Counted from the stretch's first letter, positions 12,149 to 24,317 are shown. The stretch is DNA of 64,000 nt from Glutinoglossum americanum (GCA_020080175.1 JAGHQL010000074.1:8520-72519), one strand, 5' to 3'. The notes: generated from the letters alone by a model not told the origin. Translations and numbers: made by a program.

Positions 12149-12498
12149 ATGGCCTCGGCTATCGACCCTGAGTTCCCCTACTCTCTGTGCGGTCCTTGCC
12201 TCTCCGAGTATACCAATATTCCCACTAACGCGCACAAAAAAGGACGATTGATATTCCGCTGCCTACCCCACGCCTGGCGGGCATAGCCCTTTGCGCACTT
12301 CAAGTCGACGTAGAATTATCACCACTTGTGCGCCGCTCCTTTTCGCAGATTGAGCAGTCTGTGTTGCGGACAGAATACAAAGCAACAACAAACCGCATGC
12401 TGCGGGTCGCTGTGAACGGCTTCATGGAAAGCGCTGGGGTGGTCTTGAAGGTGATGGAGGAGTTGGACGCGGATGTGCTGGATGCTGGTAAAGGATAG
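12149..12498 (+). CDS. PCC1: EKC/KEOPS complex subunit Pcc1 (97 aa)
   Basis: Two exons, 12149-12186 and 12243-12498, are joined over a 56-nt intron with a GTGCGG donor, CACTAAC branch and AAAAAAG acceptor. Splicing gives MASAIDPEFPYSL followed by TIDIPLPTPRLAGIAL, the classic Pcc1 start. The conserved core TEYKATTNRMLRVAVNGF and the tail EELDADVLDA also match. Length 97 aa is normal for the family. Pcc1 is the dimerisation subunit of KEOPS, which makes the t6A base of ANN-decoding tRNAs and also affects telomeres and transcription. The gene is too short and split to appear as a long open frame. It is divergent from CDC14 and convergent with the next gene. Confidence 0.92.
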
Positions 12499-12689
12499 TG
12501 ATGACGGTGGCCATACAGCATATAGGCAGAGGGTGTGGATATCAAATCTCATAGATCACTCGGCGTTTACGGAATTAGATTTCAGAGATATTACACCTGG
12601 TGGAGCCATCTGCAACTGAGGGCTGAGATTTCTTTTCAACGCTATTTAAAAAGCCTAAAGCGAAAGGGATCGAGGGTGTCATCATCACT

Positions 12690-14387
12690 CTAGGCCGATT
12701 TGTTACCATCCGGGGCCATTGTGTATTGATAGTAAAATGTAGAGAATGGCACATCGACTTTGGTCCGCGCGATGGAATCTGGCAGAGGCGACTGAGGATC
12801 AAGTGTACCAGCTTGCGGGGTAGCGTAGTCCGCTGTTTGGTAGCCTATCCCGCACTCAGAGAGAGCACCGAACTGGTCTTCGATAACCTCAAATTTGCGA
12901 TGGCGCCCAGCCGGTGGGTGGGGAAGTTCATCTGGAGTCGCATCGAGGCTGGAGGGGATGCTGCCAAACACGATCATCGCACTATGCGGTAATCTTGGAT
13001 CTAGCAGGGGACGCGGGTCGGGTTCATAGACGAAATATTGTATGAAATCTCCGGGCTTCGCTATCTCGGCCCATGCTGTCTGCTGTCCATCCCCTTCGCC
13101 TAGCACGGACTTGGACAGCCCATCTCCCCCCTCCTTATAGGCTATTTCCGGATCTAGGGCCAGCAGGCCTCGTTTCTCACCCCAACCCCCACCCCCGCTC
13201 AGCACACGATGAAGGCGATAGCCGGCTCTTATGCTTACCCACTCACCCAATTTATGAGACCCGTTGGATTGAGCCCAACCCTTGAGGAAATTCTCCCGGG
13301 GCATAACGAGTGCCCAAACAGACACATGGTGCTGCTGTAGCTCATGGCGTTTAAAGTACTCTTGCACTGCGCTCTCAAGCTCCTGCGATGCTGGAACAGC
13401 TTCCGTAGTCCCTATATCAACCCCCCGCCGCACCTGTATCGGAGCAAGCGAAACTTGACGGATAATATTGCCAACGCTAGCCACGATACGCCGGGGGGCG
13501 GTAATCGATACCAGAGGGATCCGGTGGAGGACCTTCCAGTCCGTAGGAGCCCCAGGAAGTGGAATAGCTGAATCGTCTGTTCCTATTGAGGGTGCATGAT
13601 GCAGTTCTCTAGAGAGCCCTTGCCTCGACCAGTCCAATGAGAGCAGCGTTGAACGTCTTCCATTTTGAAATATTGTATTTGCAAGAGGCACGTCGAGTGT
13701 CTGGAAGCGGCACAAGGTACGGTTTAGTATTGGTTGGACGGAAAATGATATACACTTCCCCTGTTCAGAGCTGGGATCAATCGGTTCAGATCTAGCCGCC
13801 AGTTTTGGGCGATAACGTTGTCTATCAGCGTGTAAAAACGTCACAAGCACACTTAACCCTTCACTGCCAGTGCCTTGGTCCAAGGATCTTGTAGGTAACC
13901 GGTCGACAACGGCAGCAAGAGTTCTGACCTTTGCCCTAGTTGGAAACAATCGTGATACGGCATCGTGGAGAAATCGGTGGTCTTTACTGAGCAGATATGT
14001 CAGAGAAGGCGTTAGGAGAAAGACAGTAGTCGGTATTTCGGAACAAGAAGCCACACGGTCGATTTCTGGTAGATGGGATATGAGTTCCTTAGAGGACTGC
14101 ACTGGTGCAATTAGATCCAAACCCAAATAGTAGTAGAGAATATGAGACTAGAGACCCATTGCACAGAAACTTACGAGTTCCCCAGGCGTCTCCGTAAGGA
14201 TCGTGAAGCAGTGTAAGCGGCGACGTAACACTGTATCATCCACTATCTGAGAATTGAGAGTTTGGACTGATACAGTTCGCGGATGGACATTGGTGAAAGG
14301 TGCGATAGATGGGATAATTTGAGTGGGCCAGATGTGATTCGTCGCCCGGAGTCGCAGTGGCGAGCGGGCGAGCTGTCTTGCAAGCAT
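12690..14387 (-). CDS. Uncharacterised protein with mitochondrial-type presequence, 539 aa
   Basis: Exon 1 runs 14387-14175 and exon 2 14096-12690. The 78-nt intron (14174-14097) has a GTAAGT donor and the acceptor GTGCAG; an acceptor 9 nt further on also keeps frame. The N-terminus (MLARQLARSPLRLRATNHIWP) is Arg/Leu/Ser-rich without acidic residues, the profile of a mitochondrial targeting peptide. The body contains FLLTPSLTYLLSKD, RTLAAVVDRLP and a Gly-rich LSGGGGWGEKRG. The first part faintly resembles FIST-type sensory domains, but I would not assign the family. The gene lies tail to tail with PCC1. Structure is good, function unknown. Confidence 0.72.
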
Positions 14388-16306
14388 TGCAATGTTGATT
14401 CAGGAATAAATTGGTTCATCATACTGCGACCTCTGGCAACGACATTGAGTTCTACTATTCCGGTACGAGCTCAACGACATGACCTGGCTTGTGGAGGCGA
14501 TAAAACAATGCTCGGCTAAAAATTCATGTTTCTAATTACAGGAGAAACAAAAAACACGGCAAAGTCGAAATGCCATGATCCCTCACTACGTAGGACTATA
14601 GAGTACACAGTAGCGCTCATCCGACATCATTTCGCTGTATGTGCTACGTGGTCCGCGTTTTAAACAGAGTACAGAACGGCCGAGTCGGTCGTTCCGATGT
14701 TGATCACGCCCGATTCGGTCTTGGGAATAGCGACCGGCGATGACAGCGCCACCAAAAGAAGAAGAATAAGCTACCTCTGGGAGGAGCCAGCGTAAGGAGG
14801 ACCCACTTTGCCCCTTGCCTGGCCAATAATTGCTCCGGTTCCAGAGTCCACGATAGCCATGGCAGTCCGAAACACTGACTGCAGGAGGGGCCAGTAACGG
14901 CAAGCCTCTGCATATCACGGATCAAATACCCCTGCGTGCTCAAGACTGCAGAGTAAGCCACAGGCTCGCCATAACCTGCTTGCACTGTCATAGGCCCAGG
15001 GAAATTTCTACTGTGTCACGAAACAGCGAATTTGCCGTATCGGGAGATTAACCTAGTCCCGTCATATTATTTGCTTTTCTTTTATTTCGCTCTCGCAGAT
15101 TTGCCCCACGATCTGGTAGGGGTATCTCACAGCGGTCGGGTCGAAATGAGTTCCCTGGCGTCCAGTTCATCTCGTAAGTTTTTCATTCCCACTCTTTTCT
15201 TTTTCGAGCCCGCATAGCAACTAGCAGGGCTTTCGAATGTTGTGCCTGTCCGGAACAATCAACATAACCCATGGATCGCTGAATGCGACAACATACCTAG
15301 TAATGTGACCGAGTGCGGCGGCGGTGATTTCTCTGAAAACTCAGTGTAGGATAGATCGTGCTATATCTCGCAGCAACCATGCTTGCGGGAGTGTATGTAT
15401 GTCCAGCAGAAGATAGTCTAAGCCGCAGGGAACGACTCGAGCAACGAACTGTAGCCTGAAGATCTGGAGAATCGTCCTTGGATAGGATGGAGAATCATGT
15501 GCAGGTTGGCAGCACCCAGCTGAGCGGCAAGGGAGCTGGGATGTGGTTGTTGCTGAGAGGGTTGAAGCGGCCTGGAGCTAAACCTAACCGAACACACAAC
15601 AGATTTTGCTTTTGCACTTCTAGCCCTCCCTTCTCCTCGTCTCCCGCTCTCTCACCCCCATCAAACACCACCCTCATTCTTACCCTCACCGCCTCTCACG
15701 ATCTTCGGATCTTCGTATAGGGCCCGAGACCAACAGATTCGTCCTGCTTGGTGTTGTGGCTGTCCATTCCTTTCGTGCTTCCTTCCGCTCCTTTTCGTTC
15801 CTTCTAGCCGCGATCTCGGGTCTCATCTGACATCTCACGGCATTTGGCGACGCTTCACGGTATGTTTGGGTCCTGATGGCCTCTTTTTCTGGATACTGAA
15901 GTCGTACGAATCGCTCATCTTTACTACTAGCTTTTCCCCATTGTTTAATCTACGTTTACACCCGGCGCGTACCCCGTGTCCCGAAGATAATAAAGCTTGC
16001 CCGCTGCGCGAGCGCATTCAACAACATTCGTCACCTTCATTCGAACCCGGTTCACTTCTCGGTTCGCCCATTTTATTGTGTTTGGCAATAGTTCAACCCA
16101 AGCTGTTTGTTGATTTGTGCCTACACGGTTGCCCCCACACGACATAGCCGGCGCTGCCTCCCTTCTGCCCTCACGTACTCTCAAACATAACGAGGTGCGC
16201 ATTATAGCAATCAATCTTGCTTGTCTGCCCCACCGTCCGCTCAAGATACCTGGGTATGTTCGCTAACACCATGACAGACTAGCCCCCTCCGCCTTGGTGC
16301 TTAAGC
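14388..16306. other. Long intergenic / 5' leader region
   Basis: About 1.9 kb between divergent genes. Minus-strand frames around 14586-14991 (for example MAIVDSGTGAIIGQARGKV and, separately, ESGVINIGTTDSAVLYSV) look faintly coding. They are interrupted by stops and match no family I know, so they may be a decayed fragment. From about 15600 the plus strand is C/T-rich, as in a fungal promoter and 5' UTR for the gene starting at 16307. Confidence 0.4.
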
Positions 16307-19279
16307 ATGAAGCCATATACAGCGCATCGTCAGCCTGACTGGCTTAGGTTGGTTGATTCACCACCAACCAGCCCAGATGCCGCATCAGCCTCTCTAAGGC
16401 AGAACAGATATACAACATTCGATAGCAGACCTAGCGGTGATCCTGGTTCCCGTATATTCCCTTCAAAAGCTAAACCCGTCGAGACAACTGCGCCAGAGCC
16501 GTGTCCTCCATTCGTATTCCCAAACCGACCGCTCTCTAGCCCAACCACCCTCACAGCGAGCCTTAGCCGAAGACCACTTTCTTCCCATACACTCCGGGGA
16601 GCCAGTCATGCTCTAGGTTCGGGAGAGTCTTGGGAATTTAAACGGAATTCTACGAGCGTGTTGCAAAATGACAATTCAGATCCCGCTACTCATGACCCGA
16701 CCACCGGTATGGCAAGCCCACCGTTGTCGCCCACATCAAGCCTGGCGATTCCCTCTAGACCTGGAGGTCATCGTAGAGGAGGGAGCGAGTTTATTGGTGG
16801 GGATGGCAAAATTGGCGGGCCCGGATTGATGAGCACTAGTCCCACGAAGGGCGATGGCATTCTACCCCCGCCAAGTCCCTCTTCAGGGCTCAGGCCGCCA
16901 GCAAGTCGCCGGGGCCACGCACACCGCCGTTCTGGTGCGATCTCTTGTCACGACTTATCCATGATCTTAAAGCCTGTCGAAACGAACACGGGCTACCGGA
17001 GCGCACCTGTCAGCCCGTGCGAGCCTAGCGCCAGACGGGGTAGCCTTCTTTCATCTGACACCGGGCAGTTACCGGCGATTAACCCCGATTCCAATACCGA
17101 CAGCGTTCCCCAGGACGGTTTGGACAAGGCTTCAACCTCAGAGGCTGAAATAGGCGCACGACGCAATCGTGTTGGGTTCTCGGACACACTAGAGTTTATT
17201 CCTCGGCCCCTATCTGCCCTTTCTTCCGAAACATCTAGTACACTGACTACCGTACGCGGTCACTCTGTTTCTGGGAGCATTTCATCGATCACGAGTGGCA
17301 ACACTTCAAGTCCTTATTCTAGTAGAGAACGGGGGACGTCTCTTAGCACTACATTTGAGGATCAGTCTGTGCAGCCAAGGCCCTCTACCGCTGGTGAGAT
17401 TCTGAGCGTTTCTGCAAGCAGTAGGAAGATCACCTTTGGCGATTTGATGCCTTCATCAAAGCGGCCAAGTTCTGCTTCTGCATCTCCGAGTGTTTCTCTC
17501 GGGAGTCCAGCCACGCCAAGGTTTCCACCAAAGAAAAAGCATCAGTCTAATATCTACTATTCACCTAGCGCATCAGCCCCCGATATATCTACCCCGACTC
17601 CTATCGTGTCAACTGAACAAGCGGAGAAATTCAAACCTCAATATCTAGATTCGCCTCCTGCATCCCCCATCTTAGCTTCTACTCTTCAACAATCGCCAGA
17701 ACAAATAGAGCGGGACCCTGATGGGCCGAGACGGACTTTTGATTTAAAGCCCGGCAAAAAGCAAAAAAAGGTCAAGACTTGGATATTTTCTCGAAAATCC
17801 AAACACCGAACTCGGAAACAGAAGCTTTCTCGGAGATCTCCGACTCCGCCGCCGCTTCCAAACTATCCTTTATCAATGGTAGCCTCATCGTCAGACTTCG
17901 AACTCCCCAATAATTCAGAGTGCGCTTTTACGACATATACAGAATCCTACCCTTCAGAGCAACAACTTGCACCCGACCTTGGCCGTTCATATTCCAGAAT
18001 GGCAGGGAGACCGGAATCCCGCGAGCCAGAATCTATTAGTCCGGTAATCGACTTGGATGCCGCCCTTGGTCCTTTCAACACACCATCTATATCTTTCGAT
18101 TTTGGCAGCCCATCAAGGGGCGGCTCCACGGCACCGAAGCGTCGAATGCATAGCAGCGGTAAAACTGGGGGGTTCGTAGGCCCGGGCATGCATTACCATC
18201 GTCGCACTGAGAGTGCTCCAGAAATGGCCCCCTTTGATTGGGGAGAGTTTGGAGTCCATAGATTGGCGAGCAGTTCAACGATGGCTGATGTTTTTGAGGA
18301 AGATGAAGAAAACGAGGATCAGGATGAGAGGGAGCGCGACCCCAAAATTGATTCAGAATCAAGGCGATCCAGACCCAAGACTGATGCAGGGAACGACGAA
18401 GGGCTTGGGATTGGTATCCAGGTTGTCGGCGCAGATAACCCGAGAGATGGCACCGGAATGGATTGGACTATTGAGGCAGATAGGTATTTTACTCGAGGCG
18501 TGGGAGATGAAGATAGTAGACCTGGAGAAATAGAGCCACGGGAGTTGAATATAGGTGTGAAGCAAGAAAGATCTATTGGATCTCTTACAAGGGAGCCTAT
18601 CCCTGAGGAACCGCCAAATCCTGCAGAGGCCACAACAGATGGCGAGCCACCATGCCAGTCCTCGGATACACGATCCTCAGAATCAACCATCACACCTCCT
18701 TTAGCCTCTGATCAATTCGAAGGATATTCAGGGGCGACAATTCCCAGGCTCCCACCCTACCCCGTTTTCCTAGCTCCAGATACACCATCGTCTGCTGCAA
18801 GCTCAACCTTCCCATCTCCGGCGTTCGCGCCTAGTTCATTTGACATAGATGGCCGCTTCCCCACTGCAAGGTCTTCATTCACTGATGATCCAGCATTCGA
18901 TGCTCTTCTTCTGGGTGGACCAGGACCTGAGTTACGCATGTCAGTAGATGACGTTCCTTCCCTAACCAGCAGCAGCTCTACAATGACCAGTGGCATCAAC
19001 TACAATAGCCAATTCGGGCATCCCTTCGAAGGCCGAGCACCAGCCGAACGTTCCATGTCGATATCTTCCAGCCAGTCGAGCAGATCTGCCGCGCGCAAGC
19101 GCTCAAGCCTTGCCAGCCTCTCAAGATTAGTCGGCAGCTCATATGGTGAAAAGAGCAAGCTTTCGCACGAATTGAACGCCCAGATCGAAGCTCCAGATCG
19201 GCCATCAAAGGAGAAAAAAGAAAAGCGGTGGAGTCGTGTTATTCACTTCTGGAAACCGAGTAAAGGCCAACGGGAATAG
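16307..19279 (+). CDS. Large Ser/Pro-rich disordered protein (ascomycete 'cell wall proline-rich' type), 990 aa
   Basis: One uninterrupted frame from the ATG at 16307 to the TAG at 19279. It is almost wholly low-complexity Ser/Pro/Thr with repeated SP, TP and RRxS motifs (many possible Cdk, MAPK and PKA sites). Conserved islands include GHAHRRSGAISCHDLSMILKP (about residues 203-223), RVGFSDTLEFIPRPLS, a basic patch KKQKKVKTWIFSRKSKHRTRK (~483-503), GMHYHRRTESAPEMAP and a basic tail KEKRWSRVIHFWKPSKG. There is no signal peptide or membrane segment, so despite the database name it is probably cytosolic or cortical. The pattern fits a phosphoregulated scaffold, but its role is not known. Confidence 0.85.
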   Translation: MKPYTAHRQPDWLRLVDSPPTSPDAASASLRQNRYTTFDSRPSGDPGSRIFPSKAKPVETTAPEPCPPFVFPNRPLSSPTTLTASLSRRPLSSHTLRGASHALGSGESWEFKRNSTSVLQNDNSDPATHDPTTGMASPPLSPTSSLAIPSRPGGHRRGGSEFIGGDGKIGGPGLMSTSPTKGDGILPPPSPSSGLRPPASRRGHAHRRSGAISCHDLSMILKPVETNTGYRSAPVSPCEPSARRGSLLSSDTGQLPAINPDSNTDSVPQDGLDKASTSEAEIGARRNRVGFSDTLEFIPRPLSALSSETSSTLTTVRGHSVSGSISSITSGNTSSPYSSRERGTSLSTTFEDQSVQPRPSTAGEILSVSASSRKITFGDLMPSSKRPSSASASPSVSLGSPATPRFPPKKKHQSNIYYSPSASAPDISTPTPIVSTEQAEKFKPQYLDSPPASPILASTLQQSPEQIERDPDGPRRTFDLKPGKKQKKVKTWIFSRKSKHRTRKQKLSRRSPTPPPLPNYPLSMVASSSDFELPNNSECAFTTYTESYPSEQQLAPDLGRSYSRMAGRPESREPESISPVIDLDAALGPFNTPSISFDFGSPSRGGSTAPKRRMHSSGKTGGFVGPGMHYHRRTESAPEMAPFDWGEFGVHRLASSSTMADVFEEDEENEDQDERERDPKIDSESRRSRPKTDAGNDEGLGIGIQVVGADNPRDGTGMDWTIEADRYFTRGVGDEDSRPGEIEPRELNIGVKQERSIGSLTREPIPEEPPNPAEATTDGEPPCQSSDTRSSESTITPPLASDQFEGYSGATIPRLPPYPVFLAPDTPSSAASSTFPSPAFAPSSFDIDGRFPTARSSFTDDPAFDALLLGGPGPELRMSVDDVPSLTSSSSTMTSGINYNSQFGHPFEGRAPAERSMSISSSQSSRSAARKRSSLASLSRLVGSSYGEKSKLSHELNAQIEAPDRPSKEKKEKRWSRVIHFWKPSKGQRE

Positions 19280-20781
19280 AGCGACAGGAATCCCACCAGC
19301 TCTAGTTATCCAGGCCATCTCCTTGGTCCCGCAAGTCTTCGGGCTGCTACTTGCACAACTCCCTTCCCCAAATACAGGGGCTCTTCCTTTAAAGTTTCTG
19401 GTTGGTGGCGTAAGGTCTTTCTCAGACAAATATCTCGTGACACGAAATGGATTTCGGAATGGCAATTTGCTATTTCTGGTATATGGACGGCATCATGCGA
19501 GGGATGGGTTTCGCTTTCGTTTCTCTTTCACAGATCATTCGCTTCTCTCCAAAGTGATCGACTCTTTTCAAGGGCTTCGTTCTACTATTACGGCCAGGAT
19601 TTTCCTTATTATTGGAGGCATGACATCTTCAAGCCGGGTGATGAGCAACTTATGTGGTTATCGGCCTACTGTCCCTCAAATTTGCGTGTTATAACATCTG
19701 CGTCGTCTTCGCGCCCCTCAATCGTTTAACTAAGATTGGGTAGTTGCACTCATCCAGGATGAAGTCATTTGTTGAGAAAAGAATGTCAAATATGACTTGC
19801 AAGGCAATCTAAGAAATACTCGGGGCCCTCACAGTTGTCTATCGTGCAAGCTGTTATTCGTCCTGCTTTGATTCACACCATCACTCAACATGCCTGATTG
19901 GTCGATAAACTTCCCAACATCCACTTGAAAATGTTTGCACCGGCTTAGATCAATCCAGAAAAAACTCCCGAGGTATTTTCCTTTAGGGCAGCCAGGCTCA
20001 TTGTGCTTAGAGGAAACAATGCAAGATCGGCTTTAAATGGAAGGTTCAACAGGTAGCGACTAGTTAGGCAATAAAACGATGCAATCACCGTGAATCAGCT
20101 TTTTCGAACTATATCCCGTTATAACACGGAGTAGAGAACCCTAACCTTACCAATTAAAACTTAACATAGACATTTAGATCCGACCAACAGTAGAACACCG
20201 GTAAACCACTCCACAAAAAAAATCCGGAAAAATCACAACAGCAATTTCACCGACATCATATAACAAAGAACCTATCATGAAAAAAACGAAAAAATTCCGT
20301 GAAATTTCCGGCCACAAAATAAGAGGCAACCCCGTAGATAAAAAAGTGGGGGAAAATAAAAAATTCAAATTTAAAAAACATACAACAGCGGGTATTCGTC
20401 CCCGATTTCCGGCTTCCACGTGACCCACTTCGGAATAGCTTCTGCCCTACTCTCCCGCTAAGCACCTATTTTGTCTGTTCGCTCCCCTGCTACTCCCTCT
20501 GCTCCCTCACTGCTCCCTCCTACTCCCTCCCGCTCCCTCCTACTCGTTTTCTATCCGCTGTTACTCGGGGACGTCACTTTGGGCTTCCTGCTCTGCAGCA
20601 ACTTCAAGCGACCCAAAAAAAGAAACTGAAGGAGCCCGTTGTGGCCTCCGGTAAGGGATCCTAATGCAAGGATGGATGATAACTGGGAGCAGAACCGTGG
20701 CAGAGTTACCGTACTCTCCTCACCCTTCTCTACTCATGTCTCTTTACCTCTCCTACCTCTTTCTTCGCTCTATAGTTCCCA
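19280..20781. other. AT-rich intergenic DNA with CTCCCT-type repeats at the edge of the accessory island
   Basis: The first ~400 bp is likely the 3' UTR of the Ser/Pro-rich gene. 19700-20440 is AT-rich with no coding sign. At about 20480-20545 short direct repeats built on CTCCCTC and CTACTCCCT occur on the plus strand, about 240 bp before the recombinase start codon. If the recombinase heads a mobile element, its left end should lie in this segment. I could not define the end by eye. Confidence 0.5.
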
Positions 20782-23718
20782 ATGGTGAAGAGAAGCGCTG
20801 CAGAATTCCTGGATGATGCCGAGGCGAATACATCTGATGGAGACCAGTCTCACATCAACGGGGATCCAGTCCCAGGAGGCATTCAGGATTGTACTGAACG
20901 CCAGTATTCTCAAATGCTGGATATTTGGGATGAGTAAGTTTCGGGCCATAATCTAGAAGTTCAAAGAAGTCTGCTGATGTTACTTATTGGGCAGATTCGA
21001 GAGAAGGAATCCTGGTGCCACTCCTCACGATTTAGAGACAGCGAAACGTTTTGTAACTCTGGTGGCAAGGGCTTCTGAAGGCCGCGTTGCTCCAGCCGCG
21101 ACGCTATCAAGACGAGATGGCTCGGCTATCAAACCTCCGAGCGTAGTTACTGTTTATTATAAATGGAAGATGTTCATCTGTGGCTGGCCGCGGCGACCTG
21201 GGAATTGCAAGATATCTCGTGAGCTGACACAATCCATAGCAAATGTTTGCATTACCTCGCTCTTGGGCGCTTATATGGCCCTACTCCGCTAATCAGATTA
21301 TACTGACTGTAAATAGTACATAAATACGACGCTCGTTAAGAAGATCCCTCTTTGTACTGATGTACGGACCCGCCATTTCTTGACGGTACATCATTTTACT
21401 GTTTTGATGGAAAAGATGTGGCAGAGTGAGGAGCGCTTGCATCCGCGATATCTAGTCCAGGATTTCGCCGCACTTATACTTTTCATCTATACATCTGGGA
21501 GGGTGGGTGAGTATTTTGAATCTACGTGCAGACGAGGTTCTGGCCGAGGGCTGTTATACAAGGTAAATATACTGGTTCTTTCCGATGAGAGTTCAGGAAA
21601 CAAAAGGGTGTCGATCTAGAAGCTATATTGATGTCTATTTTAATAGCATATCGACTTTGCTATCTTTAAGAATGAAAGGGGAGAAGCGGAGCTGGCAATA
21701 CGTGCTATTAGGGATGCAAAGGGTATGACAAATACACCACATAAAAGGTAAGTGTAAAGCGTTTCTCGTCTCTTGAAACATAATCAGCTAATTGTTGAGA
21801 TCCGCGTTAGGCCACAGCATGCGATGTATGAGGATATGACTCCGTTATTCGCAAATCCAGTGCTTCCCGTGCTCGCTATAGCTCTTGCGGATGGTGTTTT
21901 CAAGGATTACACTACATTTGAAGAGATTTTTGCGATCCCACCCCCGGCGGACGGGTCTCTACACCATCTTGAAATACATAAGGACAAACAAGATCTTCCC
22001 TTCTTCCGAGTCATTTCTTGTAGCGGTCCAACTGGAAAGATTCAATCAGCCAGCTCCTTTAGCAGTCGACTCACAGGATTAGGTCACCGTGCTGGGTACA
22101 GAGAAAATATTATGGTCCATGATATTCGAAGGGAGGCCCTTATCAAAGCCGACGGTAAGCTTTCTTGATGTTCTTGCCTTACGTGTTTTAGTAGGAGATA
22201 TTGACTTTATTGCTAGACAACGGCTACTCAATCGCGGAGAGGATGAAATTTGCCGGTCATAAAAACCCAGATACTTTCTCTGAATCTTATATGTCACAAA
22301 TGAGTACGGTCGATGGGCAATCGTCTTACTGGGGGTGTGAACGACGCACCATCCACATCGATATATTCCGCGGATTATCCCTCCATCACCACCCCCAGCT
22401 ATTGCAGTCTCTGCCAGCGAAACTGCAAGCTGACCTCGAGAGCCGGCCTGATTTTGTCGCTCTCAATAGCGAAATTGAGTCCCTCAGCGCGAAGGCCACA
22501 ACAGCCGACGAACAGCAGCGAGCTCGAGATCGTCGGAGTGAGCTATATTGGCGGCGACGTCAGCTTCTTGTTACCGAACTAAGAAAGTGCCAGAAGAATC
22601 AATCCCTTAATCTAGCATCGGCACATGAGACCGATTTATTCATCCGTCCGCCTACCTACTTCGATCGCGTGCGCTTTCTCGACCCTCCACGAGATCGTCT
22701 AGCATCTTCTTTGTTCTTCAACGCACCTCTTAGGGGCGAAGAGGGCCGAGCTTCGCTGCGTGATCTGATCGCTCTATGTAAAGAAAACCCTAAGGTCGGA
22801 TATCGCCCAAGCTTGCAGCCAAAGATGGGTCGTTGCCCGGTAGCCAAATGTGGCTTACAAATGGATAGGTTCGTCATTGAAGCACCCAGACCTGCTTCTC
22901 GTATATGCAATGCTGACAGAAGCTTCTCTCCTATCACAAATAGCATGAGCCCCAATCGAAGGTGGAGCCATATATATAAATGCCATCAGGAAGACTTGGA
23001 AGGCAAATATAGCTTTGCTCAGCTTTGCTTCCAATGCGATGAATGGATCACTGTCAGGGCTGAATGGCAAGACCACTGTCAACGCCACCTTGATAAACCC
23101 GAGACACTTCCGGTTCAGTGCGATATCCTAACCTACTGTAGAACTATTGCCACTGCGGGGTTTTGTCATTTTTGTCTATTTGACCTGAATAAGCCGGCTA
23201 CCGAGCGCATGCATCAGTGGGTGCATTCACAAACCTGGACGGACCATGTTAACGCTCATTTTCAGGAGCTTAAGCTTGGGCATCCTTCGGAACAGGAGGG
23301 CGGCAAGGCCCTAGAGTGTCCTGATCCCCGATGTGTTGGAGCTTTCGATTCCATTCAAAATTTGCAGTTTCATTGTCAGGATGTCCACTGCATTCCTAGG
23401 GTCACAGGGATGAAGAGGGCACGACATGGTGTTAAACCAGAAGAAAAAATTGGGCAAAAAAAGCGCGCTTGTCAAAAAAATCAGCGCAGTTCAGGCTATA
23501 AGCTGGCGGAGCCATTGGACTTACGCCCACCAACAGGAAATGTACAGACCACTAGCCGATGGAAGCGCAGTGCATCCAAGACCCCTTCAGCTAGGCGTGG
23601 TATTTCTGCAACACCTAGCAATTCAGTAAACGAGACCACAACTGGCACCGAAACGCCAGCATCATCCATAGGCTCCGATATACTCGAGAAAATTGATCCT
23701 CATCTTCTTGGAGATTGA
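20782..23718 (+). CDS. DUF3435 tyrosine recombinase with C-terminal C2H2-type fingers (864 aa), Starship-captain superfamily
   Basis: Six exons: 20782-20933, 20995-21244, 21317-21562, 21647-21747, 21811-22154 and 22217-23718. Every junction has GT...AG ends and the total is exactly 865 codons without a stop. The catalytic set of tyrosine recombinases is visible: Arg in TSGRVGE, HxxR in VHDIRREALI, a second His in FAGHKNPDTF and the Tyr in SESYMSQ. The C-terminal third has Cys/His pairs typical of zinc fingers (CHFCLFDL...H...H; CPDPRCVGAF...HCQDVH). DUF3435 recombinases move giant fungal elements (Starships), where the gene sits at the 5' end and points inward. Here it points toward about 15 kb of transposon-rich DNA, which fits. 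Many DUF3435 relatives are solitary, however, and element ends are not proven. Confidence 0.88.
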
Positions 23719-24269
23719 TAATTAATTCTTTATCCTGTACTTTTGATAGATGCTCTAGTTTCTTTTGTCCTGTTTACTACAGAACAAACATCAATACTTG
23801 TTTTCTTGCTTATCCTCACCACATGCTCTTTAGGTGTTAGTCATTTTGGAAATAAAATTATTTGCTTGAGACTGCCTCTACCCAAGAAGAGTAATTCAAT
23901 AACAAGAAAAGATTATCTCTTAATTTAGATATCGAGCCTAGTTCTAATAATATGAGGAACAAAATGTGGCTCCACATGTAGGACCAACGGGGGAAACTTA
24001 TTCTTAACAGACAGCCAGAAATAGTTGCTAATTTTTATTTTAGCTCAGGAGCCAAAAATGGCCTCCCCCTCCCCTCCGACTTATAACTTCTAGAACCTTG
24101 GTGCTGTGACAAGTAAACGGACAAAGCTAAAAAGAAATACGAAACTTTTTTTTAGGGTGTTGCTAAATGGCTCACCGTCGAGCTAGTAATTTAAAGCGTA
24201 CGGAGTGGAATAAGATATGTTGAGAACAATTATCGGCTCATATTCGTGAGAGGGTATGCAACATTTTTA
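23719..24269. other. Intergenic between recombinase and Tc1/mariner element
   Basis: About 550 bp of AT-rich DNA, presumably the recombinase 3' UTR followed by the insertion site. The dinucleotide TA at 24268-24269 borders the left inverted repeat of the next element. No gene seen. Confidence 0.5.
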
Positions 24270-24317
24270 GCGTATGCAAAAATGCAGCGAAACGCCACCA
24301 TTCTTGGCACCCCTTTT
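24270..24317 (+). repeat. Left terminal inverted repeat
   Basis: 48 bp beginning GCGTATGCAAAAATGCAGCG. It matches the inverted right end over this length, with one clear mismatch at base 33 and differences beginning at the inner edge after the CCCCTTTT tract. Preceded by TA. Confidence 0.92.

Noticed and set aside
19236-19694. 152-codon plus-strand frame overlapping the end of the Ser/Pro-rich gene
   Set aside because: It begins inside the confirmed coding region in another phase and runs into the 3' flank. No domain or start context.
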